A stretch of 64,000 nucleotides of DNA from CAVSKL01 sp963728475 [NCBI: Candidatus Eiseniibacteriota bacterium] (GTDB lineage: Bacteria > Eisenbacteria > RBG-16-71-46 > JABDJR01), in assembly GCA_963728475.1 (NCBI GenBank), contig CAVSKL010000004.1, positions 546,326 through 610,325 of the forward strand. Reading direction: 5' to 3'. Below, one piece after another: positions 53,425 to 63,842 of the stretch. The notes beneath the pieces are model-generated. The model made no database searches. It saw nothing but the letters and a program-made list of their open reading frames with translations, and had not been told where the DNA came from. The position numbers and the translations under genes were made by a program. Positions within the stretch are counted from its first letter, which is position 1; every line of letters starts with the position of its first letter.

Positions 53425-53547
53425 ACCCCCGGGGGAGGGGGCCTTAGGCGGCCGCCATGACCCCTCCGGGAGCCCGTGGTACACTCCCTCGCTTTACCGG
53501 ACCGCCGGAACCCCCCGCGCGCGTCCCTGGAGGCCCGCCCAACCATC

Positions 53548-55047
<1,500 letters not shown>

Positions 55048-55065
55048 TCGCGAGGAAGGGAATCC

Positions 55066-56778
55066 ATGGACGAGCATGAACGCGAGAGCGGAGGGGAGGG
55101 GAAGGGGGCTCCGGACTTCATCCGGGCCATCGTGGCCCGGGAGGTGGCGGAGGGCAAGCACGGGGGGCGCGTCCACACCCGGTTCCCACCCGAGCCCAAC
55201 GGCTATCTCCACATCGGCCACGCCAAGGCGATCTGCCTGGACTTCGGGGTGGCGGCGGACTTCCACGGGCTCTGCAACCTTCGCTTCGACGACACCAACC
55301 CCATGAAGGAGGAGGACGAGTACGTCCGCGCCATCATGGAGGACATCCGCTGGCTGGGGTTCGAGTGGGGGGAACGGCTCTACTTCGCCTCGGACTACTA
55401 CCAGCGGCTCTACGACATCGCCGAGAAGCTCATCCAAGACGGCAACGCCTACGTGGACGACCTGAGCGCGGACGAGATCCGCGAGTACCGCGGCACCCTC
55501 ACCGAACCGGGCCGGGAGAGCCCCTTCCGGAACCGGGCGGCGGAGGAGAGCCTGGATCTCTTCCGGCGGATGAGGTCGGGGGAGTTCGAGAACGGCTCGC
55601 GCACCCTCCGGGCGCGGATCGACATGGCCTCGCCCAACCTGAACCTGCGCGACCCGGTGCTGTACCGCATCCTGAAGACAGAGCACCACCGGACCGGCGA
55701 CGCCTGGCCGATCTATCCCATGTACGACTACGCGCACCCCCTTTCCGACGCGTTCGAGGGGATCACCCATTCCCTCTGCACGCTGGAGTACGAGCATCAC
55801 CGCCCGCTCTACGACTGGGTGGTGCGGGAGAGCGGGGTGGAGCACACCCCGCGGCAGATCGAGTTCGCGCCCCTGGCCTTCACCTACACCGTGCTCTCCA
55901 AGCGCCGGCTGCTGCAGCTCGTGCGGGAGAAGCACGTGAGCGGCTGGGACGATCCCCGCATGCCCACGCTGCGCGGCATGCGCCGGCGGGGGTTCACCGC
56001 GGGGGCGGTCCGCAAGCTGGTGGAGACGGTGGGGGTGTCCAAGCGGGAGAGCCGGGTGGACCTGGCCCTTCTGGAGCACGCGGTGCGCGAGGACCTGAAT
56101 CGCACCTCGCCCCGGGCGATGGCGGTTCTGAAGCCGGTGAAGCTGGTCCTCACCAACTACCCCGAGGGGCAGGTGGAGTGGCTGGAGGCGGTCAACAACC
56201 CCGAGGATCCCGGCGCCGGCACCCGCGAGATCCCGTTCTCGCGCGAACTCTACATCGAGGACGACGACTTCCGGGAAGCGCCTCCCCCCAAGTACTACCG
56301 GCTCTCGCCGGGGCGCGAGGTGCGGCTCCGCTACGGCTACCTGGTCACCTGCACCGGGGTGGTGAAAGACGAGGAGGGGAACGTGGTCGAGGTGCAGGCC
56401 ACCTACGATCCCGAGACCCGGAGCGGGAACGCGCCGGACGGGCGCAAGGTGAAGGCCACCATCCACTGGGTGTCGGCCGCCCACGCGGTCGAGGCCGAGG
56501 TGCGGCTCTACGACCGGCTCTTCACCGTGCCCGAGCCGGTCTCGGACAAGGGGAAGGACTTCAAGGAGTTCCTGAACCCCGCGTCCCTGGAGATCCTGAC
56601 CGGGTGCCGGCTGGAGCCGTCCCTGGCCGCGCTTTCCCCGGGGGACCGGGTGCAGTTCGAGCGTCTGGGGTACTTCTGCCTGGATGCCCACGACTCGCGG
56701 CCGGACCTGCCGGTCTTCAACCGCACCGTCACCCTCCGCGACCCCTGGGCCAAGATCGAGAAGGCGATGGCCGGATAG
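55066..56778 (+). CDS. glnS: Glutaminyl-tRNA synthetase
   Basis: 570 residues, ATG after GAGGAAGGG. Motifs: [27 protein letters not shown] (HIGH), [56 protein letters not shown], the VLSKRRL variant of [31 protein letters not shown], and the two-part beta-barrel anticodon domain ([24 protein letters not shown]). GlnS charges tRNA-Gln directly, so this organism need not use the GatCAB amidotransferase route for Gln. The cognate tRNA-Gln gene starts about 190 bases downstream. Confidence 0.96.
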   Translation: MDEHERESGGEGKGAPDFIRAIVAREVAEGKHGGRVHTRFPPEPNGYLHIGHAKAICLDFGVAADFHGLCNLRFDDTNPMKEEDEYVRAIMEDIRWLGFEWGERLYFASDYYQRLYDIAEKLIQDGNAYVDDLSADEIREYRGTLTEPGRESPFRNRAAEESLDLFRRMRSGEFENGSRTLRARIDMASPNLNLRDPVLYRILKTEHHRTGDAWPIYPMYDYAHPLSDAFEGITHSLCTLEYEHHRPLYDWVVRESGVEHTPRQIEFAPLAFTYTVLSKRRLLQLVREKHVSGWDDPRMPTLRGMRRRGFTAGAVRKLVETVGVSKRESRVDLALLEHAVREDLNRTSPRAMAVLKPVKLVLTNYPEGQVEWLEAVNNPEDPGAGTREIPFSRELYIEDDDFREAPPPKYYRLSPGREVRLRYGYLVTCTGVVKDEEGNVVEVQATYDPETRSGNAPDGRKVKATIHWVSAAHAVEAEVRLYDRLFTVPEPVSDKGKDFKEFLNPASLEILTGCRLEPSLAALSPGDRVQFERLGYFCLDAHDSRPDLPVFNRTVTLRDPWAKIEKAMAG

Positions 56779-56810
56779 ACGGGGCGGATTCGGGGGGGGA
56801 TTCCGGGACC

Positions 56811-56870
56811 GGTTTCGGGGCGCGTTTCGAGACCGGTTCCGGGGCCGGTTCCGGGGCGGGTTTCGGGGCG
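56811..56870. repeat. 12-bp imperfect tandem repeat, five copies
   Basis: Units such as GGTTTCGGGGCG, CGTTTCGAGACC, GGTTCCGGGGCC and GGTTCCGGGGCG follow one another from 56811 to 56870, just after glnS. A related stretch begins at about 56786. The unit is a multiple of three, so one frame reads as an Arg/Gly/Phe repeat, but no start or ribosome site supports a gene. Confidence 0.7.
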
Positions 56871-56899
56871 GTGGGCGCCGGCGCGGCCCAGAAATCGGG

Positions 56900-56928
56900 T
56901 TGATACCCGGGAGGCGCTTTGCTACCGT
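56900..56928 (+). promoter_or_regulatory. Sigma-70 promoter of the tRNA genes
   Basis: -35 TTGATA (56900-56905), 17-base spacer, -10 TACCGT (56923-56928); predicted start near 56935, 35 bases before tRNA-Gln. It fits a tRNA promoter, so the tRNAs need not depend on glnS readthrough. Confidence 0.6.
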
Positions 56929-56969
56929 ATTCCGGCGCTCAAGCCCCCCCGGGGGCGGCGGCAGCCGAT

Positions 56970-57043
<74 letters not shown>

Positions 57044-57125
57044 AGACCTCGGGTTGGGGGGGGCCACAACCGGCGTCCCCCCAGGTCCTTGGCCCCGCGC
57101 CCGGCGCGGGCCGTACAGATTGAGT

Positions 57126-57200
57126 GGCCCGTTCGTCTAGTGGTTAGGACAGATGGTTCTCAGCCATCAGACAGGGGTTCGACTCCCCTACGGGCTACCA
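57126..57200 (+). tRNA. tRNA-Glu (CTC anticodon)
   Basis: Acceptor stem GGCCCGT with ACGGGCT, D-arm TCGTCTAGTGGTTAGGAC, anticodon stem GATGG/CCATC with loop TTCTCAG (anticodon CTC, reads GAG), T-arm GGGGTTCGACTCCCC and an encoded CCA end. It lies 82 bases after tRNA-Gln and is probably on the same transcript. Its synthetase gene gltX is also upstream. Confidence 0.95.
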
Positions 57201-57207
57201 AGATCGA

Positions 57208-57248
57208 GGCCGGAGGGCGCATCGACGCCGTCCGGCCGTTCTTTTTTT
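57208..57248 (+). terminator. Rho-independent terminator of the tRNA transcript
   Basis: A stem of GGCCGGA with TCCGGCC, one mismatch, then GGCG with CGCC around a CATCGA loop, followed by GTTC and seven T (57242-57248). It ends the gltX-glnS-tRNA region before the Kgd genes. Confidence 0.8.
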
Positions 57249-57323
57249 GGTCCCCGGGAATCCGCCGGAGTATTGCATCATGAAGGAGTGGGCCGGACCC
57301 GCCCACCGAGGAAATTGGAAATC

Positions 57324-59828
57324 ATGAGCGATCAAGACAAGACGCCTCCGGTCGCGGACCGGCTCCTCGCCGCCCTCGGCATGAACGCCGGGTACGTGCT
57401 GGATGTGTACGACCTCTACCGGCAGAGTCCGGAAACGGTGAACGCGGAGTGGCGCGGGTACTTCCGGGGCCTGGAGGCAGGCGACATTCCGCCCCACCGG
57501 CTCCCCCGGTCCAACCCCCACGACGGGCGGAACGGATCGCCGGCCGCGTCCGCTCCGGCCGACGGAGAACGCGGACCGGAGGGCACCGGAGAGCGCGATT
57601 CGGAAGGGCGCGGACCGGAGGGCCCCGGGGTGGTCGCGCCGCCTTCCGAGGCCTCGGAGCGGATCCCGCTCCGCGGCGGGCCCGCGGTGATCGTGCGCAA
57701 CATGGAGCAGAGCCGCGAGATCCCCACCGCCACCAGCTACCGGAACATCCCGGTCAAGGTGCTGGAGGAGAACCGGCGATTCCTGAACCACCACCTGGAC
57801 CTCGCCTCCGGGGGGAAGATCAGCTTCACCCACGTCATCGCGTGGGCGGTGATCCGGGCGCTCGCCCGGTTCCCGACCCTCAACGACGCCTTCGTCTGGG
57901 AGAACGGCGAGCCCTGCCGGGTGCGGCGGCCGGGAATCCACCTGGGGATCGCGGTGGACCTGGAGAAGAAGGACGGCACGCGCACCCTCCTGGTGCCGAA
58001 CCTCAAGAACGTCCAGGACCTGGATTTCCGCCGGTTCCTGCTCGCCTACAACCGCGTGATCGAGGACGCCCGGGGCGGGAAGCTCACCCCCGAGGATTTC
58101 CAGGGGACCACGGTCAGCCTCACCAACCCCGGCACGGTGGGGACCGCGTCCTCGGTGCCGCGGCTCATGCCCGGCCAGGGCTGCATCGTCGCCGTCGGCG
58201 CCATCGGCTACTCCGCCGCCACCGGCTCCATGTCGCGCGAACTCCTGTCGCGGCTCGGGATCTCCAAGAGCATGACCATGTCGTGCACCTACGACCATCG
58301 GATCATCCAGGGGGCGGAGTCGGGAGAATTCCTGGGCGAGGTGGAGCGGCTGCTGCGCGGCGAGGATGAGTTCTACGACCGTCTCTACGAGGACATGGGG
58401 GTGCCGTACCACCCGGTGCGGTGGACCCCCGACGTGAACCCGGCCGGGTTCGGCGACACCCGCAACTACGAGGAGATTACCCGGCAGGCGCGGGTCCTCC
58501 AGCTCATCAACGCCTACCGGGTGCGCGGGCACCTGATCGCGCAGCTCGATCCCCTGGGGCAAAAACCGCAATACCATCCGGAACTCGATCCCGAGACCTA
58601 CGGGCTGACTCTGTGGGACCTGGACCGGACCTTCATCACCGGGGCCTCGACCGACGGCACCAGCGCCTGGGAGCGCCCGCAGACCACCCTCCGCGACATT
58701 CTCGAAACCATGCGGGCGGCGTACTGCGGGAAGATCGGGGTGGAGTACATGAACATCCAGGATCCGGAGCAGAAGGTCTGGATCCAGGAGCAGGTGGAGC
58801 CCGCGCGGGCGCGCGCGGATCTGGACCCGGAGCTGCGGAAGCGCATCCTGGCCATGCTGGTGAGCGCGGAGGCGTTCGAGCGGTTCCTGCACGCCAAGTT
58901 CATCGGCCACAAGCGATTTTCCCTGGAAGGGGGGGAGACCCTCATCCCCATCCTCGACATCCTGCTCGAGGAAGCGGCGCGGGACGGGGTGGAGGAGGCG
59001 GTGGTGGGCATGGCCCACCGGGGACGGCTGAACGTGCTCACCCAGATCGTGAAGGTCGATTACGCCAACATTTTCTCGGAATTCCAGGGAAATAGAGATC
59101 CCCATCTCACTCAGGGTTCCGGGGACGTGAAGTACCACCTGGGCGCCACCGGCGTGCATCGCACGCGCGAGGGGCGGGACGTGCGGATCTCGCTGGCCCC
59201 CAATCCCAGCCACCTGGAGGCGGTGAACCCGGTGGTGGAGGGGATCGCCCGGGCCAAGCAGGAGCGGATGGGGGCGGAGGAGGGGCGCAAGCGCGTGCTC
59301 CCGGTCCTCATCCACGGCGACGCCGCCTTTGCCGGGCAGGGGATGGTGGCCGAGACCCTGAACCTGTCCCAGCTCAAGGGCTATCGCACCGGGGGCACGG
59401 TGCACATCATCGTCAACAACCAGATCGGGTTCACCACCCCGGTGGAATCGGCGCGCAGCTCCCCCTACCCCACCGACGTGGCGAAGATGGGGCAGGCGCC
59501 CATCTTTCACGTCAACGGTGACGACCCCGAGGCCGCGGTGCGGGTGGTGCGGTGGGCCTTCGAATTCCGGCAGGTCTTCCAAAAGGACGTGGTGATCGAC
59601 ATGGTGTGCTACCGCCGCCACGGTCACAACGAAGGGGACGAACCGAGCTACACCCAGCCCCAGCTCTACGCCAGGATCGACAAGCATCCATCGGTGGCCA
59701 CCCTCTATGGGGAGAAGCTCCGGCTGGAGGAGGCGGCGACCGGGGAAGAGCTCCATGCCTTCCACGATGGAGCCGACCGCTGTCTGGTTCTCTCCTTCGA
59801 GGACGCCAAAAGGGGGGGACAGCGATGA
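57324..59828 (+). CDS. kgd: Kgd-type 2-oxoglutarate dehydrogenase/decarboxylase, N-terminal part (E2-like domain plus first half of E1)
   Basis: 834 residues from ATG 57324 with GAGGA upstream. An E1 N-terminal segment (GMNAGYVLDVYDLYRQSPETVNAEWRGYF) and Pro/Glu-rich linker precede an E2-type acyltransferase domain at about 110-355. That domain ends YDHRIIQGAESGEFLGEVE, the form known from mycobacterial KGD. E1 sequence follows: YRVRGHLIAQLDPLG, GMAHRGRLNVLTQI, ThDP-binding GDAAFAGQGMVAETLNLSQLKGYRTGGTVHIIVNNQIGFTT and CYRRHGHNEGDEPSYTQP. The enzyme works in the TCA cycle on 2-oxoglutarate. The frame stops at 59826-59828, right after a seven-G run, while the rest of E1 lies in the overlapping -1 frame. 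Confidence 0.9.
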   Translation: MSDQDKTPPVADRLLAALGMNAGYVLDVYDLYRQSPETVNAEWRGYFRGLEAGDIPPHRLPRSNPHDGRNGSPAASAPADGERGPEGTGERDSEGRGPEGPGVVAPPSEASERIPLRGGPAVIVRNMEQSREIPTATSYRNIPVKVLEENRRFLNHHLDLASGGKISFTHVIAWAVIRALARFPTLNDAFVWENGEPCRVRRPGIHLGIAVDLEKKDGTRTLLVPNLKNVQDLDFRRFLLAYNRVIEDARGGKLTPEDFQGTTVSLTNPGTVGTASSVPRLMPGQGCIVAVGAIGYSAATGSMSRELLSRLGISKSMTMSCTYDHRIIQGAESGEFLGEVERLLRGEDEFYDRLYEDMGVPYHPVRWTPDVNPAGFGDTRNYEEITRQARVLQLINAYRVRGHLIAQLDPLGQKPQYHPELDPETYGLTLWDLDRTFITGASTDGTSAWERPQTTLRDILETMRAAYCGKIGVEYMNIQDPEQKVWIQEQVEPARARADLDPELRKRILAMLVSAEAFERFLHAKFIGHKRFSLEGGETLIPILDILLEEAARDGVEEAVVGMAHRGRLNVLTQIVKVDYANIFSEFQGNRDPHLTQGSGDVKYHLGATGVHRTREGRDVRISLAPNPSHLEAVNPVVEGIARAKQERMGAEEGRKRVLPVLIHGDAAFAGQGMVAETLNLSQLKGYRTGGTVHIIVNNQIGFTTPVESARSSPYPTDVAKMGQAPIFHVNGDDPEAAVRVVRWAFEFRQVFQKDVVIDMVCYRRHGHNEGDEPSYTQPQLYARIDKHPSVATLYGEKLRLEEAATGEELHAFHDGADRCLVLSFEDAKRGGQR

Positions 59829-61045
59829 AACCGGCGCCGATCGAGGTGCCCCAGCCCCGGCCGGGGGCGGCGCCGGTGCCCAGGCCCACCCTAGCCGCGG
59901 AGGAGACACTGGCCCACGTCACCCGGATCGTGACCTCGTCTCCCGACGACGTGGACATCCATCCCAAGCTGGCCAAGGCGATGGACGCCCGCCGGAAGAT
60001 CATGGAGACGGGGGAGGGGATCGACTGGGCGTTCGCCGAAACCCTGGCCTTCGGCGCCCTGGTCATGGAAGGGACGCCGGTCCGGCTCTCGGGCCAGGAC
60101 AGCGTGCGCGGCACGTTCAGCCAGCGCCACCTGCTGCTCCACGACGACGACACCGAGTCCAGTTTCATGGGGCTCCAGCATCTGGCGCCCGACCAGGCGC
60201 CGTTCACCGCCGTCGACAGCCCCCTCTCGGAAGAAGCGGTGCTGGGGTTCGAGTACGGATACAGCCTGGGCGATCCGACCGCGCTGGTCCTGTGGGAGGC
60301 GCAGTTCGGGGACTTCGTGAACGAGGCGCAGGTGGTGGTGGACCAGTTCATCGCGGGATCCAAGGCCAAATGGGGGCAGCCGAGTGGGGTGGTGATGCTC
60401 CTTCCCCACGGGTACGAGGGGCAAGGTCCCGATCACTCCAGCGCGCGGCTCGAGCGGTTCCTGCAGCTCGCGGCGGAGGACAACATGCAGGTGGCCTATC
60501 CAACCACGCCCGCCCAGTATTTCCACCTGCTGCGGAGGCAGATGTGCGAGGGGATCCGGAGGCCGCTGGTGGTGATGACCCCCAAGAGCCTGCTTCGCCA
60601 CCCCAGGGCCCGGTCCACGGTAGCGGAGCTGGCCTCGGGCCGGTTCCGGCCGGTCCTGGACGATCCTGCCGAGCCCGATCCCGCGAAGGTGAAGCGTCTG
60701 GTCCTCTGCTCAGGGAAGGTCTTCTACGATCTCCAGGAGGCGCGGGAGAAGGGAGAGCGGGTGGACGCGGCGATCTACCGGATCGAGGAGCTCTACCCCT
60801 TCCCCGAGGCGGAGATCCGGCAGGCGCTCTCGGTGTTCGCGGGCGCGGAGGTGGTGTGGGCTCAGGAGGAGCCGCGGAACATGGGGGCCTGGCACTACGT
60901 GGACGACCGGCTGCGGCGCCTGAAGGGGCAGGAGCGGAACGCCCGCTACGCCGGCCGTCCCGAGAGCGCGAGCACCGCTACCGGCTACCACGACGTCCAC
61001 AACCGTGAGCAGAAGCGGCTGGTGGTGGAGGCGCTGGGGAGCTGA
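59825..61045 (+). CDS. Kgd-type 2-oxoglutarate dehydrogenase, C-terminal half of E1
   Basis: 406 residues from ATG 59825, which overlaps the previous stop as ATGA. It carries the transketolase-like pyrimidine-binding and C-terminal domains of E1: HPKLAKAMDARRKIMETGEGIDWAFAETLAFGALVMEGTPVRLSGQDSVRGTFSQRH, VLGFEYGYSLGDPTALVLWEAQFGDFVN, LLPHGYEGQGPDHSSARLERFLQL and EEPRNMGAWHYVDDRL. In known Kgd and SucA proteins this is one chain with the part upstream. Either it is a genuinely split enzyme with coupled translation, or one G is missing in the run at 59812-59818; adding it gives AKRGGTAMKPAPIEV, a smooth join. Function requires both halves. Confidence 0.88.
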   Translation: MKPAPIEVPQPRPGAAPVPRPTLAAEETLAHVTRIVTSSPDDVDIHPKLAKAMDARRKIMETGEGIDWAFAETLAFGALVMEGTPVRLSGQDSVRGTFSQRHLLLHDDDTESSFMGLQHLAPDQAPFTAVDSPLSEEAVLGFEYGYSLGDPTALVLWEAQFGDFVNEAQVVVDQFIAGSKAKWGQPSGVVMLLPHGYEGQGPDHSSARLERFLQLAAEDNMQVAYPTTPAQYFHLLRRQMCEGIRRPLVVMTPKSLLRHPRARSTVAELASGRFRPVLDDPAEPDPAKVKRLVLCSGKVFYDLQEAREKGERVDAAIYRIEELYPFPEAEIRQALSVFAGAEVVWAQEEPRNMGAWHYVDDRLRRLKGQERNARYAGRPESASTATGYHDVHNREQKRLVVEALGS

Positions 61046-61986
61046 TGGGCGTCCGCATGCTGATGGTGGCGGCGGCCGCAGGTCTTCTGGCCGCCGCGCC
61101 CATGACGCGGGCCCGAGCCGCGAGCGGGGTCGCCGCGGGGCCGGTACCCTCGGTTCTGGCGGGGGCGGCTTTGCCGGCGGCGGCTACGCCGGGGGTGGCT
61201 ACGCCAGTGGCGGCTACGCCGGTGGCGGTGCCTCGGGCGCCCCTTCCCGGCGTTCCCGGGGAGGTGATCGCGCCGCTTCCGCCTTCTCTTCCTGTCGCTC
61301 CCGGCGTCCGCGACCCGGTGTTCGCGATCCTGCTCGGGGTGGTGGAGGCGAACCTCTACGGCGACATTCCCGCGGCGAGGCTCCGCTCCGAGTGCGCCCG
61401 CCTGAGGCGGCCGACCAAGCTGCCGCTCGACCTCATGATCGGCGTGAAGCGGATCAAACTGGAGGGGCAGCCGACCTCGCGGATCGTCCTCACGCTGAAG
61501 CAGCCGGCGAACCTGCCCGCTCCCTACGACATCCTGGGCTACCATCCGGGCCGGTTCCGGATGTCGCAGGTGGTGGTGCTGGACGAGTGGGACCTGGGAC
61601 CGGCGCGACTCGAGGTTCCCTCCGACGAACGCGGGGAGCGGCCGCAGCTCGCGCTCTACCAGGACGTCCGGCTTTTCGGGATCCGCGCGGGCTATCTTCT
61701 GCTGGACGTGGACGGGTGGCTGGACGCGATTCTCGGCTCCAAGCTTGACGACACCGCGGTGGCCGGCTTCATCTTCTTCCGCCGGAACGGCGAGCCGATG
61801 GGCATCGCCACCGGATACAACCCCAAGGGAGAGGGACAATCGGGCGGGTTCCGCTTCCGCAACGACGAGATCCTCTTCCCCAGCCCCGGCTACATTCGCG
61901 CCGCCGGCTGGTACTACCGCGGTATGCTGGAGCGGCTCTTGCCCGCGGTTGCACGGTTCCGCGGCCGGGCGGCGTGGACGCGGTAG
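61045..61986 (+). CDS. Exported protein of unknown function
   Basis: 313 residues from ATG 61045 (TGATG overlap with the Kgd part); ATG 61057 is an alternative. A signal peptide (MLMVAAAAGLLAAAPMTRARA) is followed by an Ala/Pro/Val-rich low-complexity linker (residues 28-90, with ATPVAATPV repeats) and then a compact domain. That domain contains DLMIGVKRIKLEGQPTSRIVLTLKQPANLPAPYDILGYHPGRFRMSQVVVLDEWDLG and LLDVDGWLDAILGSKLDDTAVAGFIFFRRNG. I know no family for it. Its coupling to a TCA-cycle gene is probably incidental. Confidence 0.75.
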   Translation: MGVRMLMVAAAAGLLAAAPMTRARAASGVAAGPVPSVLAGAALPAAATPGVATPVAATPVAVPRAPLPGVPGEVIAPLPPSLPVAPGVRDPVFAILLGVVEANLYGDIPAARLRSECARLRRPTKLPLDLMIGVKRIKLEGQPTSRIVLTLKQPANLPAPYDILGYHPGRFRMSQVVVLDEWDLGPARLEVPSDERGERPQLALYQDVRLFGIRAGYLLLDVDGWLDAILGSKLDDTAVAGFIFFRRNGEPMGIATGYNPKGEGQSGGFRFRNDEILFPSPGYIRAAGWYYRGMLERLLPAVARFRGRAAWTR

Positions 61987-62151
61987 ACCGCGGCGGACCG
62001 GCCCGCCGGTTCTCGCGGGCGTCGAACCGATTTGGAATGTGCGGAAGCACTCCCTCGGTGCAGCTTGGTCTGCGGGTTCAGGGGCTCCCGGATCTGAAGT
62101 TGCCCCGATTTTGTGGGCACCTTGGCACTATAATCGTGCCGGGAGGAGTCC
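61987..62151. other. Intergenic region leading into an IS remnant
   Basis: Composition becomes less GC-rich. A perfect TATAAT lies at 62129-62134, 17 bases before the small ATG frame at 62152, and GGGAGGAG precedes that ATG. I see no -35 at proper spacing. The part from about 62095 resembles the left end of an insertion sequence. Confidence 0.4.
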
Positions 62152-62229
62152 ATGTCCAGACCGACGTACCCTGCGAAGTACCGGGAACGGCTTGTTGGCC
62201 TGGTTCGTTCGGTAGAGGCATACTACTGA
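62152..62229 (+). pseudogene. Remnant of an IS3-type transposase OrfA N-terminus
   Basis: A 25-codon frame, MSRPTYPAKYRERLVGLVRS..., with a strong GGGAGGAG ribosome site. It looks like the first residues of IS3-family OrfA proteins, which begin with a similar (R/K)-x-Y-x-x-E(F/Y)-R-E-R-x-V-x-L-V pattern before the helix-turn-helix. It stops at TGA 62227-62229 before any HTH. The rest of the element is missing, so it is a decayed insertion sequence. The short length limits certainty. Confidence 0.5.
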
Positions 62230-62517
62230 ACCCAAGAGACTCCAGCCGCGGTGGCCGGAGTCAAATAGCCTGGGCTCCGGAAAAGCTGGGGCGGTTCACG
62301 TGTGCTTCTCGGACGATTCCAGGGGCAGGGAGTCGACTCCCTGCTTGTTCATCTTGAGCACCTGGACGAAGTGCCTGGACTGGTGCAAAGCGACATAGTC
62401 CAGGTGACCCTGAAACGGTTTTCCGGTCACCAGGAGGGCAAGCTGAACCCCCTGAGTTCGGATGATAGCCTTCTCGTCCCCGCGTTTAGCCATCGGTACA
62501 GGTCGTGCCCCGTGTCT
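62230..62517. other. Non-coding or decayed sequence between two IS traces
   Basis: It contains a short minus frame (62296-62493, 65 codons) that I cannot place in any family, and a perfect 20-bp palindrome at 62325-62344. Nothing else is recognisable. Most likely this is IS debris. Confidence 0.35.
62325..62344. repeat. Perfect 20-bp palindrome
   Basis: The half-site GCAGGGAGTC is followed directly by its complement. It has no spacer and no U-tract, so it is not a terminator. It could be a protein-binding site or an IS scar. Confidence 0.6.
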
Positions 62518-62569
62518 TGTAGAAAATGGTTGATGTAGCCTCCGGGCTCGGATTGGCAGCGTAGTCGAT

Positions 62570-63775
62570 CTACGCCGCTTCGTTCAACATCGATGTGATC
62601 TCAGGCATGTCCTGCCACCCGACGATCTTGCGAAGTTTGATGTGGCCGAACGCGACCAGGGCCCAGAGCACGACCAGGGCCGGGCTCTCGGTGCTGAACG
62701 ATGCCTGGGTCTTCGTCCGCCGGCGGAACTCCCCGTTCAGCCGCTCGATCTGGTTCGTCGTCCGCAGGCTCTTCCACTGCGACTTCGGGTACCGATAGAA
62801 GGTCAGGAGCTCGTTCCCGGCCTCCTGCAGGCTCTTCACGACCTCCGGGCACAGCTTGGACCACTTGGCGCAGAACCCGTCGTAGGCCTTCTGGGCGGCG
62901 GTGAGATCCTCCGCGTAGACAATGCCCCGGTAGTCCCGCTTGAGCTCCTCGTGGCAGTGCCTAGGAGCCTTCGCGAGCAGGTTCTCCAGCTTGTGCTTCG
63001 CACACCGCTGGATGTCCGCCTTCGGCCACGTCTCCCGGATCGACCGCAGCAGACCCTTGTTGCCGTCCACGACCACCAGTTGCGTTGCCTTGAGCCCGCG
63101 CTCGGCCAGATCCTCCACCACCCCCTTCCAGGATGCCGTCGACTCACTCGGCGCAACCCAAAGCGAGAGCAGGAGCTTCTCGCCGCTCTCCCGTACCCCA
63201 ACCACCGCCTGCACTGGCACCCGGATCACCCGGCGCGCCAGCCGCACCGGAAGGTGGATACCATCGAGATACAGCACCAGGGACCCCTCCTGCGAGAGAT
63301 CCCGCTCCATCCACGCCTCAAAGCGAGCCTTGAGCCGGCCCACCACCCGGGAAATCGCGCTCTTGGAGAGCTGAGAGCTGCCCAGCAAGGGCTCCAGGGC
63401 CTTGCGGACACGGCGGGTGTTGGCTCCGGCCAGGTAGCACGCCACAATCGCCTCGTTCACCCGCCCGCTGCGGCGCTCGTACTTCGGGACGATCTCGCTG
63501 GCGTGCTCCCGGGTCTTGCCGGACCCCACCTCGATCCGCGCCCGAGGAACGGTCAGCGTCGTCGGACCCGTCTCCACCACCAGCCGACGCTCGTAGCTGC
63601 CGTTGCGGTAGCCACGTCGTTCTCCCGTGCGTTCGTGCTTCAGGGCGCCGAGCACTTCGTCCAGCTCGGCCTGGAGCAGCTCCTCAATGGCCTCGCGGAC
63701 CTTTCCGGTCAAGCATTCACGGAGTCGATCCAAGGCGGATGCCTGCGCAGGCAGGGCTGTGATAGATTCCTTCAT
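62570..63775 (-). CDS. IS256-family (mutator-type) transposase
   Basis: 401 residues from ATG 63775, the normal length for the family. N-terminal part (LRECLTGKVREAIEELLQAELDEVLGALKHERTGERRGYRNGSYERRLVVETGPTTLTVPRAR), then the DDE catalytic core: first Asp in LVLYLDGIHLPV, second in TQLVVVDGNKGLL, Glu in the signature TTNQIERLNGEFRRRTKTQ. It cuts and moves the element DNA. A hairpin just before the ATG (63776-63842) could mask the start in readthrough transcripts. Confidence 0.95.
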   Translation of the reverse strand: MKESITALPAQASALDRLRECLTGKVREAIEELLQAELDEVLGALKHERTGERRGYRNGSYERRLVVETGPTTLTVPRARIEVGSGKTREHASEIVPKYERRSGRVNEAIVACYLAGANTRRVRKALEPLLGSSQLSKSAISRVVGRLKARFEAWMERDLSQEGSLVLYLDGIHLPVRLARRVIRVPVQAVVGVRESGEKLLLSLWVAPSESTASWKGVVEDLAERGLKATQLVVVDGNKGLLRSIRETWPKADIQRCAKHKLENLLAKAPRHCHEELKRDYRGIVYAEDLTAAQKAYDGFCAKWSKLCPEVVKSLQEAGNELLTFYRYPKSQWKSLRTTNQIERLNGEFRRRTKTQASFSTESPALVVLWALVAFGHIKLRKIVGWQDMPEITSMLNEAA

Positions 63776-63842
63776 GTTGGCGTAGTCCTTTGGGATAGCC
63801 CACTCGGGGCGGTTTTGGTTTTCACCCAGAGACTACGCCAAC
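63776..63842 (-). promoter_or_regulatory. Hairpin abutting the transposase start codon
   Basis: GTTGGCGTAGTC (63776-63787) and its perfect 12-bp complement (63831-63842) flank a 43-base loop. The outer arm is part of the terminal inverted repeat and the inner arm touches the ATG. In RNA that enters from outside the element the two arms pair and would block ribosome access. Confidence 0.5.

Noticed and set aside
62296-62493. 65-codon minus frame between the IS traces
   Set aside because: No family resemblance, no clear ribosome site, and it lies in IS debris.
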